From positions 1-7,020 of the forward strand of contig JAOQAA010000221.1 of assembly GCA_025963815.1 (NCBI GenBank): a stretch of DNA of 7,020 bases, given 5' to 3'. The notes beneath the pieces were generated by a model that saw nothing but the letters and a program-made list of their open reading frames with translations, searched no databases and was not told the DNA's origin. The position numbers and the translations under genes are program-made. Positions 1 through 5,565 of this stretch are shown here, one piece after another (the first letter of the stretch is position 1; each line of letters starts with the position of its first letter). The DNA is from Capsulimonas sp. Its GTDB lineage: Bacteria > Armatimonadota > Armatimonadia > Armatimonadales > Capsulimonadaceae.

Positions 1-821
1 TCGGGAGCGTGACCGACGCTGAAGATATGCTTCAGGAAACGTTTCTTCGATGGGAAAGCGCCTCTGAGGATGACATTCGGTCGCCTCGGGCGTTTTTGGT
101 CACGATCGTCAGCCGTTTGTGCATAAACCACTTACAGTCGGCGCGTGTGCGGCGTGAAGAGTATGTGGGACAGTGGCTGCCGGAGCCCATTGTGACCGAT
201 CCGGCGAGCGATCCCATGGAGAACGCATTGCTGGGCGAATCGCTGTCAATGGCGTTTCTCGTTTTGCTGGAGCGCCTGACGCCTGCGGAGCGGGCGGTGT
301 TTCTGCTGCGAGACGTCTTTGAATATGAGTATTCGGAGATTGCGAGCGTCCTTGGTCAGAGCGAGGTCAACTGCCGTCAGATCCTGCGGCGCGCCCGCAA
401 GCATGTCGATGCGGCGCGGCCGCGCTTTCCGGCGTCGCCGCAAAAGCAAGTCGATTTGCTCGAACGGTTTCTTCAGGCGGTTGGAGGGGGCGATCTGGCC
501 GGGCTGGTGTCCGTACTATCTCATGACGTTGTGCTTCATACCGACGGTGGTGGTAAGGCCTCCGCCGTGCCGAACCTTATTCACGGCGCCGATCATGTCG
601 CCCGCGCAATTCTGGGAGGCACTCGCAAATTTGCCCCTGCAAACCTTGCGCCGCGTATTGCCCAGATCAATGGGGAGCCGGGGATCGTGCTGTATTTGGA
701 TGGCAAGCCATACTCCGTATTTACCATGGATGCGTTCGAGGAGCGCATTCAGGCCATCTATTTCGTGACCAATCCAGAAAAGATCTCTCATTTACCGGAT
801 ATGGCCCCAAACCTCGATTAG
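1..821 (+). CDS. sigJ: ECF41-type (SigJ-like) RNA polymerase sigma factor with C-terminal SnoaL-like domain, 5' partial
   Basis: This is a cytoplasmic sigma factor that directs RNA polymerase to a small set of promoters. The frame is open to the left edge (codons for G-S before the GTG at 9), and that GTG encodes the Val of a typical GSVTDAEDMLQETFLRW sigma2 segment. The true start therefore lies upstream, with roughly 20 or more residues missing. Numbering from the GTG: end of sigma2 about 1-45; linker with the WLPEP motif at 56-60; sigma4 about 80-133 (LTPAERAVFLLRDVF, then a helix-turn-helix); SnoaL/NTF2-like extension about 145-270, with DGGGK at 179-183 and NPEK at 255-258. WLPEP, DGGGK and the NP(D/E)K motif are the recognised signatures of ECF41, a group with no anti-sigma factor, whose C-terminal extension regulates the protein itself. 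The downstream DoxX-SDR pair and an ECF41-like promoter at 828-854 support the call. The symbol follows the mycobacterial group member; orthology is not shown. Confidence 0.93.
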   Translation, partial: GSVTDAEDMLQETFLRWESASEDDIRSPRAFLVTIVSRLCINHLQSARVRREEYVGQWLPEPIVTDPASDPMENALLGESLSMAFLVLLERLTPAERAVFLLRDVFEYEYSEIASVLGQSEVNCRQILRRARKHVDAARPRFPASPQKQVDLLERFLQAVGGGDLAGLVSVLSHDVVLHTDGGGKASAVPNLIHGADHVARAILGGTRKFAPANLAPRIAQINGEPGIVLYLDGKPYSVFTMDAFEERIQAIYFVTNPEKISHLPDMAPNLD

Positions 822-827
822 CCAAAT

Positions 828-854
828 TGTCACAACTCGCCCTTCTCTCCGGTC
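828..854 (+). promoter_or_regulatory. Candidate ECF41-dependent promoter before the doxX-like gene
   Basis: TGTCACA at 828-834 is followed by exactly 16 bases and GGTC at 851-854. The published ECF41 target motif, as I recall it, is TGTCACA at -35 and CGTC at -10 with about 16 bases between, so only one base differs. The site lies in the 76-base gap between the ECF41 gene and the DoxX-like gene. It would start transcription near 860 and leave a leader of about 38 bases carrying the AAGGAG ribosome site at 885-890. The match is seen in the sequence; its use by the adjacent sigma factor is inferred. Confidence 0.7.
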
Positions 855-897
855 TTCATTTGTGAAGAGCAAAGTATTCGTGTGAAGGAGAAAGACA

Positions 898-1299
898 ATG
901 AAAGCGAAATCAATCACCTATTGGACAACGACAACCGTCGTGATGCTCGTCATGACCGTTTCCGGCCTGCTGGCCCTTCTGCATGCGCCTGCGATGATGA
1001 CCGGGCTGGCGCACCTGGGGTATCCCGCCTACTTCTCCAATCTTCTGGGCGTCGCCAAAATCATCGGCGTGATTGTCGTGCTGGCTCCGGGTCTCACCCT
1101 CTTCAAGGAGTGGGCGTACTCGGGCTTCGCGATCGTCGTTATCAGCGCCTTTTATTCTCATCTTCTCTCCGGCGACGGTCTGAATGCGCTGGAGCCGCTG
1201 GTGATCTTCGCCATATTGGAGATCTCTTATTTCACCCGCCCCGATAGCCGGCGTTTGGTTTTTCCAGCGAAGGGGCAGCTTGCGAGGGAGGCGCAATGA
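898..1299 (+). CDS. DoxX-like family integral membrane protein
   Basis: This is a 133-residue inner-membrane protein of the DoxX-like (DoxX_2) type. Four hydrophobic helices are visible: about 11-30, 44-64, 71-90 and 97-112. The family pattern LGYPAYFSNLLGVAKIIG at 40-57, followed by KEWAYSGF at 70-77 and SHLLSGDG at 87-94, is characteristic. The biochemical role of this family is poorly defined; relatives act with membrane or thiol redox enzymes, so any substrate here would be a guess. The start is the ATG at 898, placed 7 bases after a clear AAGGAG. The gene follows a candidate ECF41 promoter, and its stop overlaps the next start in ATGA, so the two are probably translationally coupled. Length is normal for the family and nothing looks broken. 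Confidence 0.9.
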   Translation: MKAKSITYWTTTTVVMLVMTVSGLLALLHAPAMMTGLAHLGYPAYFSNLLGVAKIIGVIVVLAPGLTLFKEWAYSGFAIVVISAFYSHLLSGDGLNALEPLVIFAILEISYFTRPDSRRLVFPAKGQLAREAQ

Positions 1300-1922
1300 A
1301 ACTGATTGTCCTGGGGGCTACGGGAGGAACGGGGCTGGAGATCGTGCGGCGGGCAATTGGGCGTGGGCATTGCGTGACTGCGTTCGTGCGCTCACCGGAG
1401 AAGCTGGCGCCGTTTCAGGATCGCATCGACGTCCGGCAAGGGGATCTGCTGAACGTTGAGGAACTCGCCAAAGCGATCCAAGGCCACGACGCCGTGATTT
1501 CCGGTTTTGGCCCGCGCGTTCCGATCGCCAAATCGGACGCGCATTTGCTGGAGCGGTTTGCGATCGCACTCACCGACGCGATGAAGAAGACGGAGGTGAC
1601 ACGCGCTGTCGTCATTTCGACGGCGTTTCTTTTCAAGGACGCCATCCTGCCGCCAGCGTATCTTTTTGGAAGATTGTTCTTTCCCGGCGTCGTCACCGAC
1701 GCCGCCGCGATGGAGCAGATTTTGAAGAACAGTGCGCTCGATTGGACTCTGGTTCGGCCGCCGCAATTAACGGACGCCATTTACACCGGCAAGTATCGCG
1801 AGCGGGTAGGGCGTCTGCCGTTTGCCGGCTTCAAGATTTCCCGAGCAGATGTTGCCGAGTTTATGGTTCAGACTGCGGAAGACGGCGCCTCGGTCCGCAA
1901 GGTGATCGGCGTCAGTCGATAA
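1296..1922 (+). CDS. NAD(P)H-binding atypical SDR / NmrA-like oxidoreductase
   Basis: This is a 208-residue soluble Rossmann-fold protein. The N-terminus MKLIVLGATGGTG carries the dinucleotide-binding glycine motif G7-x-x-G10-x-x-G13 on the first strand. VRSPEKL at 31-37 is the typical second-strand end that often binds the NADP phosphate, and GDLLNVEELAKAIQGHDAVIS at 49-69 is the following acidic strand and helix. LDWTLVRPPQLTD (148-160) and ISRADVAEFMV (181-191) are characteristic of the atypical SDR/NAD(P)H-binding group that includes biliverdin-reductase-B-like and NmrA-like proteins. A classical YxxxK catalytic pair is not evident, so it could be a reductase, an epimerase-like enzyme or a redox sensor. 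It overlaps the DoxX-like gene by 4 bases, with GAGGGAGG just upstream as ribosome site. Redox or epimerase-type enzymes are the usual neighbours of ECF41 sigma genes. Confidence 0.9.
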   Translation: MKLIVLGATGGTGLEIVRRAIGRGHCVTAFVRSPEKLAPFQDRIDVRQGDLLNVEELAKAIQGHDAVISGFGPRVPIAKSDAHLLERFAIALTDAMKKTEVTRAVVISTAFLFKDAILPPAYLFGRLFFPGVVTDAAAMEQILKNSALDWTLVRPPQLTDAIYTGKYRERVGRLPFAGFKISRADVAEFMVQTAEDGASVRKVIGVSR

Positions 1923-1966
1923 AAAAGAAGCGGGGAATGACAGTTTCAAAAACTGTCATTCCCCGC
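1921..1966 (-). terminator. Strong intrinsic terminator of the GH2 gene
   Basis: GCGGGGAATGACAGTTT at 1930-1946 pairs perfectly with 1950-1966 (17 bp) around the 3-base loop CAA. On the minus strand the stem is followed by TTCTTTTTT (1929-1921), so it is a textbook terminator for the GH2 gene, whose stop is 23 bases upstream. On the plus strand no T-run follows, but the hairpin could still block convergent readthrough from the SDR gene. Its T-tract complements bases overlapping the SDR stop codon (TAA at 1920-1922). Confidence 0.92.
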
Positions 1967-1989
1967 ACGGCGAAGTGTTTCGTGGAAGG

Positions 1990-4900
1990 CTATTTCGATG
2001 TGATCGGCGCGAATATGGCGTTCGCCAGCAGGCGCTGGGCGACGTGGGTGTTTGTCGCCAATTTGTCCTTGCTCAGAGCGTCCAGCATCTGCGGGAGGCA
2101 GTACCAGACGACCTGGCCCTTGCCGTAAGGAATGACGACGGCGGACGCGCCGAGCATCGTCTTTTTCTCGTTGTTTCCGTAGCCGCATGCAACTTCCAGG
2201 CCGGGGGCCGAGAGGATCGCGCCGCCAGTGCTGTCATCATCGCCCTGCGAATGGATGGGGCTCCACGAATTGTCGTAGCGCCAGTCCATGGCGCAGTCGG
2301 TCGGCAGGCCATCGAACAGCCAGTGCTTGCGCACGATGTACCAGGAGCCGAACCAGGAGGCGCCGGTGTGCTGAACCCAATTCTCCAGCGTCACGACCTT
2401 GCGTTCGGCCAGCTGCTGGACCATCCAGCGGGCGGAGCGCTCGCCGTTGGGCCAGAGCACCAAACGCGCGCCGTTATTTTTGACTTTGTCCAAGGCCGAG
2501 TCCAGTGTCTTGGCTGTTCCCTGAGGAACGCCGTTCTTCGCCGCTAGCGCATCGAAGTCGGGATCTTTGCCTTTGGAGGCAAACACAATGACGTTTGCCG
2601 TCGTGTCGCTGGGATCGTATTTTGTAGGCGTGAGGTGGAGCGTATTTGTCAGGACGTTGGCGACATCCTGTCCTTCCTCCAGGACGGCGACTTTTGGAGC
2701 CGCTTGGAATGACGACGCGGGATCAATGACGTTGACCTTTTCCGTGCGCGTCAGCGACGTTTGTACGCTGGCGCCGGTGGCCGGCGTCAGGGTCGCTTCG
2801 ACCGACGCCATGCCGGCGGCGTCCGCCGTGAACTCGATCTCTTCATTGAGGAGCTGACCATACGTATTGCCGCCCTCCGCTCGGACTTCCTTGGAGACTG
2901 TGGCGATGACCGAACCGTTGGGCCGCTTGACCGTGACGCGCAGGGTGTGCGGTCCGGAGCGGCCCGTTTCGTTGACGAGAAAGACATCGACCAGATCGCG
3001 CTGTCCCTTGGCGAGCACGAGCTGTCGCGGGCGGACGACCAGCATCTCCGGCAGTGTCGCCTGATGGACAAGATTAGGATCGCCCTTGAAGAAGCGATGA
3101 TTGTCGACGATGCCCGAGTGGTTGTCGATCGTCGTGCTTTCCCACCCGCTGATCACCAGATAATCGTTGGCGTTGTCGGCCCGCGCCTGTTCGAGGATCT
3201 TTTGCCAGAAGAAGTAGCTCTTGTCGCCGATGGCGTTAAAGTACGAAGCGTCGGTTGGGAACGCCTTGCGGAAGCCCCATTTGTCCAGAAAGGCGTGTGT
3301 GGCGTCGAGGACGCGCTTGTCGTCCCCGTAGTCATAACCTGTTGGATGGCTTTTGTCGAATGCGGAGACGAGCTGCTGGAAGTTGTCGGGCGTTCCCACG
3401 CCGAGCATCTCGCCCCACGCGCTGATCGCTCCCTTGCCGTTCTCCGGCGTGCGCTGCGAATAGTGCGTGGGGTCGGTGTACATTTCCTGGGTGTAGTTAC
3501 CCGGACCGCCCACGGTATGCTCGTCGCGCCATCCGCCCCAAAGGTCGGTCTTATTTGAATAGGTGATCGTGTCGGAGTAGGGCAGCATGAGCGCCTGCGC
3601 CCGGTGCGCCATAACGCCCGAGTTCAGGACGATGATGCGGCTCGGGTCAATGGCGCGCATTTCACGCATGATCCGATAGATGCGCGGATTGGTTGAATCC
3701 ACCCAGCCGCCCTCGTTTTGCAGGGTGTACATGATCAGTGAGGGATGACTGCGGTCGCGCTTCACCATCTCCAGCATCTTCTCTTCTTCATATTTTTCGT
3801 AAAACTCGACTGGCTCGGCGTCGGGTCCGGTCCCGCTGATATCGATCACGCCAGGGCTGAAACCGTCCTTGGCGTCGATCGTCACGTCTTTAGTGACGCC
3901 ATAGCGGTTTCCATAAGCCGACTGTCCCGAACCGGGCTCCTCATAACGCAGCAGTCCCATGCGATCCTGCAAATCCAGCACCATGGGCTTGGAGAGATTG
4001 CGGTGCGACTGAAGCGCGTTCAGCCCTAACGCCTTGGCCGCCGTAATCTCTCGCGTCGCCATCTGTGTGTCCGGCCAGAGGCCATTGCGCCCCCAGAACC
4101 CCCACGAAATGGCGGACCGCACGACGATGCGCTTGTCGTTGAGCGTCAGATATGGATCGGGGATCTTCTCGACGCCGACCGCCGTGAAGAACCGAAATCC
4201 GAAGTCGGTCTTTCGGCCGCCTGTTTCCACGCCGGACTTGCCGACCGTCGCGGTCGCCTGATACAGTTCCGGATGCTCCACGCTCCACGGAATGGCGCCC
4301 GCCACACGGGCGTCGGCTTCGATGTTCTTCGTTTCACCCGCCTTGAGAGTGATGGGGATATCGCTTGACCAAACAGTTGCCCCCTTGCTGCTGATCTTGA
4401 AATGAACAGGGCCCGAATAATCCTGGGAAAGACTTTTCACTTCGGCAATCAAATGGACATCGTGCAGATCTGGTTTGTTGATTGTCGCAAGGTCGGAGAC
4501 CGCGACGTCATCACGGACATCGAGCGTCACGCCGCTGTCCAGTCCTCCAAAACCATGTGAACCGGGAAACGTGTAACCGCCCCATTGGAAGCCGTGCATC
4601 GGAAAGAAGTCGTTCCAATCGAGAAAGCCGCCGGGGTTGGTGATCCGAAGTGCGATCTGCGCCGTCTTGCCTGGCTCCACGGCGTCCGTGATGTCCGAAT
4701 CGAATGGAAGCTCCGTCATGATGCTATAGCCGCGGAGCTTGCCGTTGCAATAGACCTCGGTGCGCAGCCGTGCGCCGCGCACGTGGAGGATCAGCTGCTG
4801 CCCTGGCTTCACGCTCGGCGTCTTCACCGTGCGCCACCACCAGGACACGCCGTTGTAACTTCCATTCTGAACGCCCTTGTCGGCAGTCTGGATCGCCGCG

Positions 4901-5208
4901 ATTTCGCGGGTGTAAGGCGTAAAGCCAAACTTGCCCCAGTAGTGCTCCTCTACCGTTGACGGAAGCGTGATAGGAATGCCCTCACGGTCGTCCAGCGCCG
5001 CCCAGCCCCCCGTTGGGGCATTGACGGGAAGCTGGGAAAGTTTCACCTCCGAAGGGAGATAAAACTTATCCTCTTTCCACGCAGCTTTCGCATCCGGCCA
5101 CAGGCGCCAGCCGGAGCCCGAAATATCTGCTGCGTGAGTGGGAGAAGGCAGAATGGCAATTGAAGCAATACCTATTAGAAGAAGTCCTGTCGGCAAGAAG
5201 TTTTTCAT
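1990..5208 (-). CDS. Secreted glycoside hydrolase family 2 enzyme (beta-galactosidase/beta-glycosidase type)
   Basis: This 1,072-residue exported enzyme probably cleaves beta-linked sugars from plant or microbial polysaccharide; the substrate cannot be read from sequence. Residues 1-26 form a Sec signal peptide (MKNF, then a hydrophobic core, then PSPTHA before the cut), with no lipobox. Next come a GH2 sugar-binding jelly roll (about 60-225), an immunoglobulin-like domain (about 226-344) and a TIM barrel (about 345-720). RDRSHPSLIMYTLQNEGG (484-501) supplies the acid/base, Glu499. Glu600 in SAWGEMLGVG occupies the usual strand-7 nucleophile place; Glu690 in SGWEST, on strand 8, is the alternative. 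A second beta-sandwich (about 720-830) and a C-terminal flavodoxin/ThuA-like domain (about 838-1069) follow. The ATG at 5206-5208 is chosen because it starts the signal peptide; the longer TTG frame to 5286 runs into the -35 box. No good ribosome site precedes it (AAAGG lies 17 bases away). The gene is monocistronic, with its own promoter and terminator. Confidence 0.9.
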   Translation of the reverse strand: MKNFLPTGLLLIGIASIAILPSPTHAADISGSGWRLWPDAKAAWKEDKFYLPSEVKLSQLPVNAPTGGWAALDDREGIPITLPSTVEEHYWGKFGFTPYTREIAAIQTADKGVQNGSYNGVSWWWRTVKTPSVKPGQQLILHVRGARLRTEVYCNGKLRGYSIMTELPFDSDITDAVEPGKTAQIALRITNPGGFLDWNDFFPMHGFQWGGYTFPGSHGFGGLDSGVTLDVRDDVAVSDLATINKPDLHDVHLIAEVKSLSQDYSGPVHFKISSKGATVWSSDIPITLKAGETKNIEADARVAGAIPWSVEHPELYQATATVGKSGVETGGRKTDFGFRFFTAVGVEKIPDPYLTLNDKRIVVRSAISWGFWGRNGLWPDTQMATREITAAKALGLNALQSHRNLSKPMVLDLQDRMGLLRYEEPGSGQSAYGNRYGVTKDVTIDAKDGFSPGVIDISGTGPDAEPVEFYEKYEEEKMLEMVKRDRSHPSLIMYTLQNEGGWVDSTNPRIYRIMREMRAIDPSRIIVLNSGVMAHRAQALMLPYSDTITYSNKTDLWGGWRDEHTVGGPGNYTQEMYTDPTHYSQRTPENGKGAISAWGEMLGVGTPDNFQQLVSAFDKSHPTGYDYGDDKRVLDATHAFLDKWGFRKAFPTDASYFNAIGDKSYFFWQKILEQARADNANDYLVISGWESTTIDNHSGIVDNHRFFKGDPNLVHQATLPEMLVVRPRQLVLAKGQRDLVDVFLVNETGRSGPHTLRVTVKRPNGSVIATVSKEVRAEGGNTYGQLLNEEIEFTADAAGMASVEATLTPATGASVQTSLTRTEKVNVIDPASSFQAAPKVAVLEEGQDVANVLTNTLHLTPTKYDPSDTTANVIVFASKGKDPDFDALAAKNGVPQGTAKTLDSALDKVKNNGARLVLWPNGERSARWMVQQLAERKVVTLENWVQHTGASWFGSWYIVRKHWLFDGLPTDCAMDWRYDNSWSPIHSQGDDDSTGGAILSAPGLEVACGYGNNEKKTMLGASAVVIPYGKGQVVWYCLPQMLDALSKDKLATNTHVAQRLLANAIFAPITSK

Positions 5209-5257
5209 ATCGTCGTTAGGGATCGCCTTTCGCGCATCATCAATGACTATTTTTACA

Positions 5258-5286
5258 AATATACCATAGAGTAAACTAGAAGTCAA
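5258..5286 (-). promoter_or_regulatory. Housekeeping sigma-70 promoter of the GH2 gene
   Basis: On the minus strand TTGACT (5286-5281) is followed by exactly 17 bases and TATATT (5263-5258). This is 5 of 6 matches to the -35 consensus and 5 of 6 to the -10 consensus with optimal spacing. Transcription would start near 5251, giving a leader of about 43 bases before the ATG at 5208. Its position rules in favour of the shorter GH2 start. Confidence 0.8.
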
Positions 5287-5294
5287 TAACTAAA

Positions 5295-5308
5295 TTGAAA
5301 CATTTCAA
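5295..5308. repeat. Inverted repeat TTGAAA-N2-TTTCAA, possible operator upstream of the GH2 promoter
   Basis: TTGAAACATTTCAA is a perfect 6-bp inverted repeat around a 2-base centre. It starts 8 bases upstream of the -35 box of the GH2 promoter. This is a typical place for an activator or repressor site controlling a sugar-degrading gene. The symmetry is directly visible; a bound regulator is speculation, and AT-rich DNA makes such repeats by chance fairly often. Confidence 0.35.
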
Positions 5309-5347
5309 GTCTGCTAATAAAGTATTCAGGCAGCCAAATACGATCGT

Positions 5348-5363
5348 ATAACTATAAAGTTAT
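5348..5363. repeat. Inverted repeat ATAACT-N4-AGTTAT, possible regulator site
   Basis: ATAACTATAAAGTTAT has two perfect 6-base arms around ATAA. It lies between the two divergent promoters, about 60 bases upstream of the GH2 -35 box and 98 bases upstream of the sigma-gene -35 candidate. No T-run follows, so it is not a terminator. It could be a shared operator or chance symmetry in AT-rich DNA. Confidence 0.25.
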
Positions 5364-5460
5364 GTAGGGATTGTCTCACGAGATATAGAATCTGTTTTTG
5401 TTGTGAATGCGGCAGGGCAGGCGTCGCCAATTACTGGATAAAGATATTCGCGGCGGGCGG

Positions 5461-5490
5461 TTCCTTTTCTCGCGCCATCGTGTCTATACT
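5461..5490 (+). promoter_or_regulatory. Candidate sigma-70-like promoter for the second sigma factor gene
   Basis: TATACT at 5485-5490 is a good -10 box (5 of 6). TTCCTT at 5461-5466, 18 bases upstream, is a poor -35 box, and there is no exact extended -10. Transcription would start near 5497, leaving a leader of about 69 bases with the AAGGAG ribosome site at 5551-5556. A weak -35 may mean an activator or an alternative sigma factor is needed. Confidence 0.4.
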
Positions 5491-5565
5491 GGTGAGAGGG
5501 AACTCGCCGGGGCGCCAATGACGTTTCATTAGTATCCCAGAAGCGATAGCAAGGAGTTCGGATTC

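Larger units (their letters stand above)
5209..5565. other. AT-rich divergent intergenic control region
   Basis: This 357-base stretch lies between the divergently transcribed GH2 gene and the second sigma gene. The part from about 5240 to 5400 is clearly richer in A and T than the flanking genes. It holds a strong minus-strand promoter (5258-5286), two short inverted repeats (5295-5308 and 5348-5363), a weaker plus-strand promoter candidate (5461-5490) and a small inverted repeat AATGA-N4-TCATT (5517-5530) in the sigma-gene leader. I see no convincing small gene, tRNA or riboswitch here. Confidence 0.7.

Noticed and set aside
882..1247. 121-codon plus-strand frame overlapping the DoxX-like gene
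   Set aside because: It is out of frame with a clear four-helix DoxX-like protein that has its own ribosome site, and its Arg- and Asp-rich translation matches no family I know.
2761..3558. 265-codon plus-strand open frame antisense to the GH2 gene
   Set aside because: It lies wholly inside the well-supported GH2 coding region, its translation shows no recognisable domain, and it is an expected by-product of GC-rich codon use. The same applies to the other long antisense frames at 1975-2547 and 4585-4959.
5209..5286. N-terminal extension of the GH2 protein from a TTG start
   Set aside because: The TTG is part of the -35 hexamer of a near-consensus promoter, and the extension would place 26 charged residues before a normal signal peptide.
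5381..5400. Terminator-like AGAT-N5-ATCT followed by a T-run on the plus strand
   Set aside because: The stem is only 4 bp and AT-rich, and no plus-strand gene ends upstream of it.
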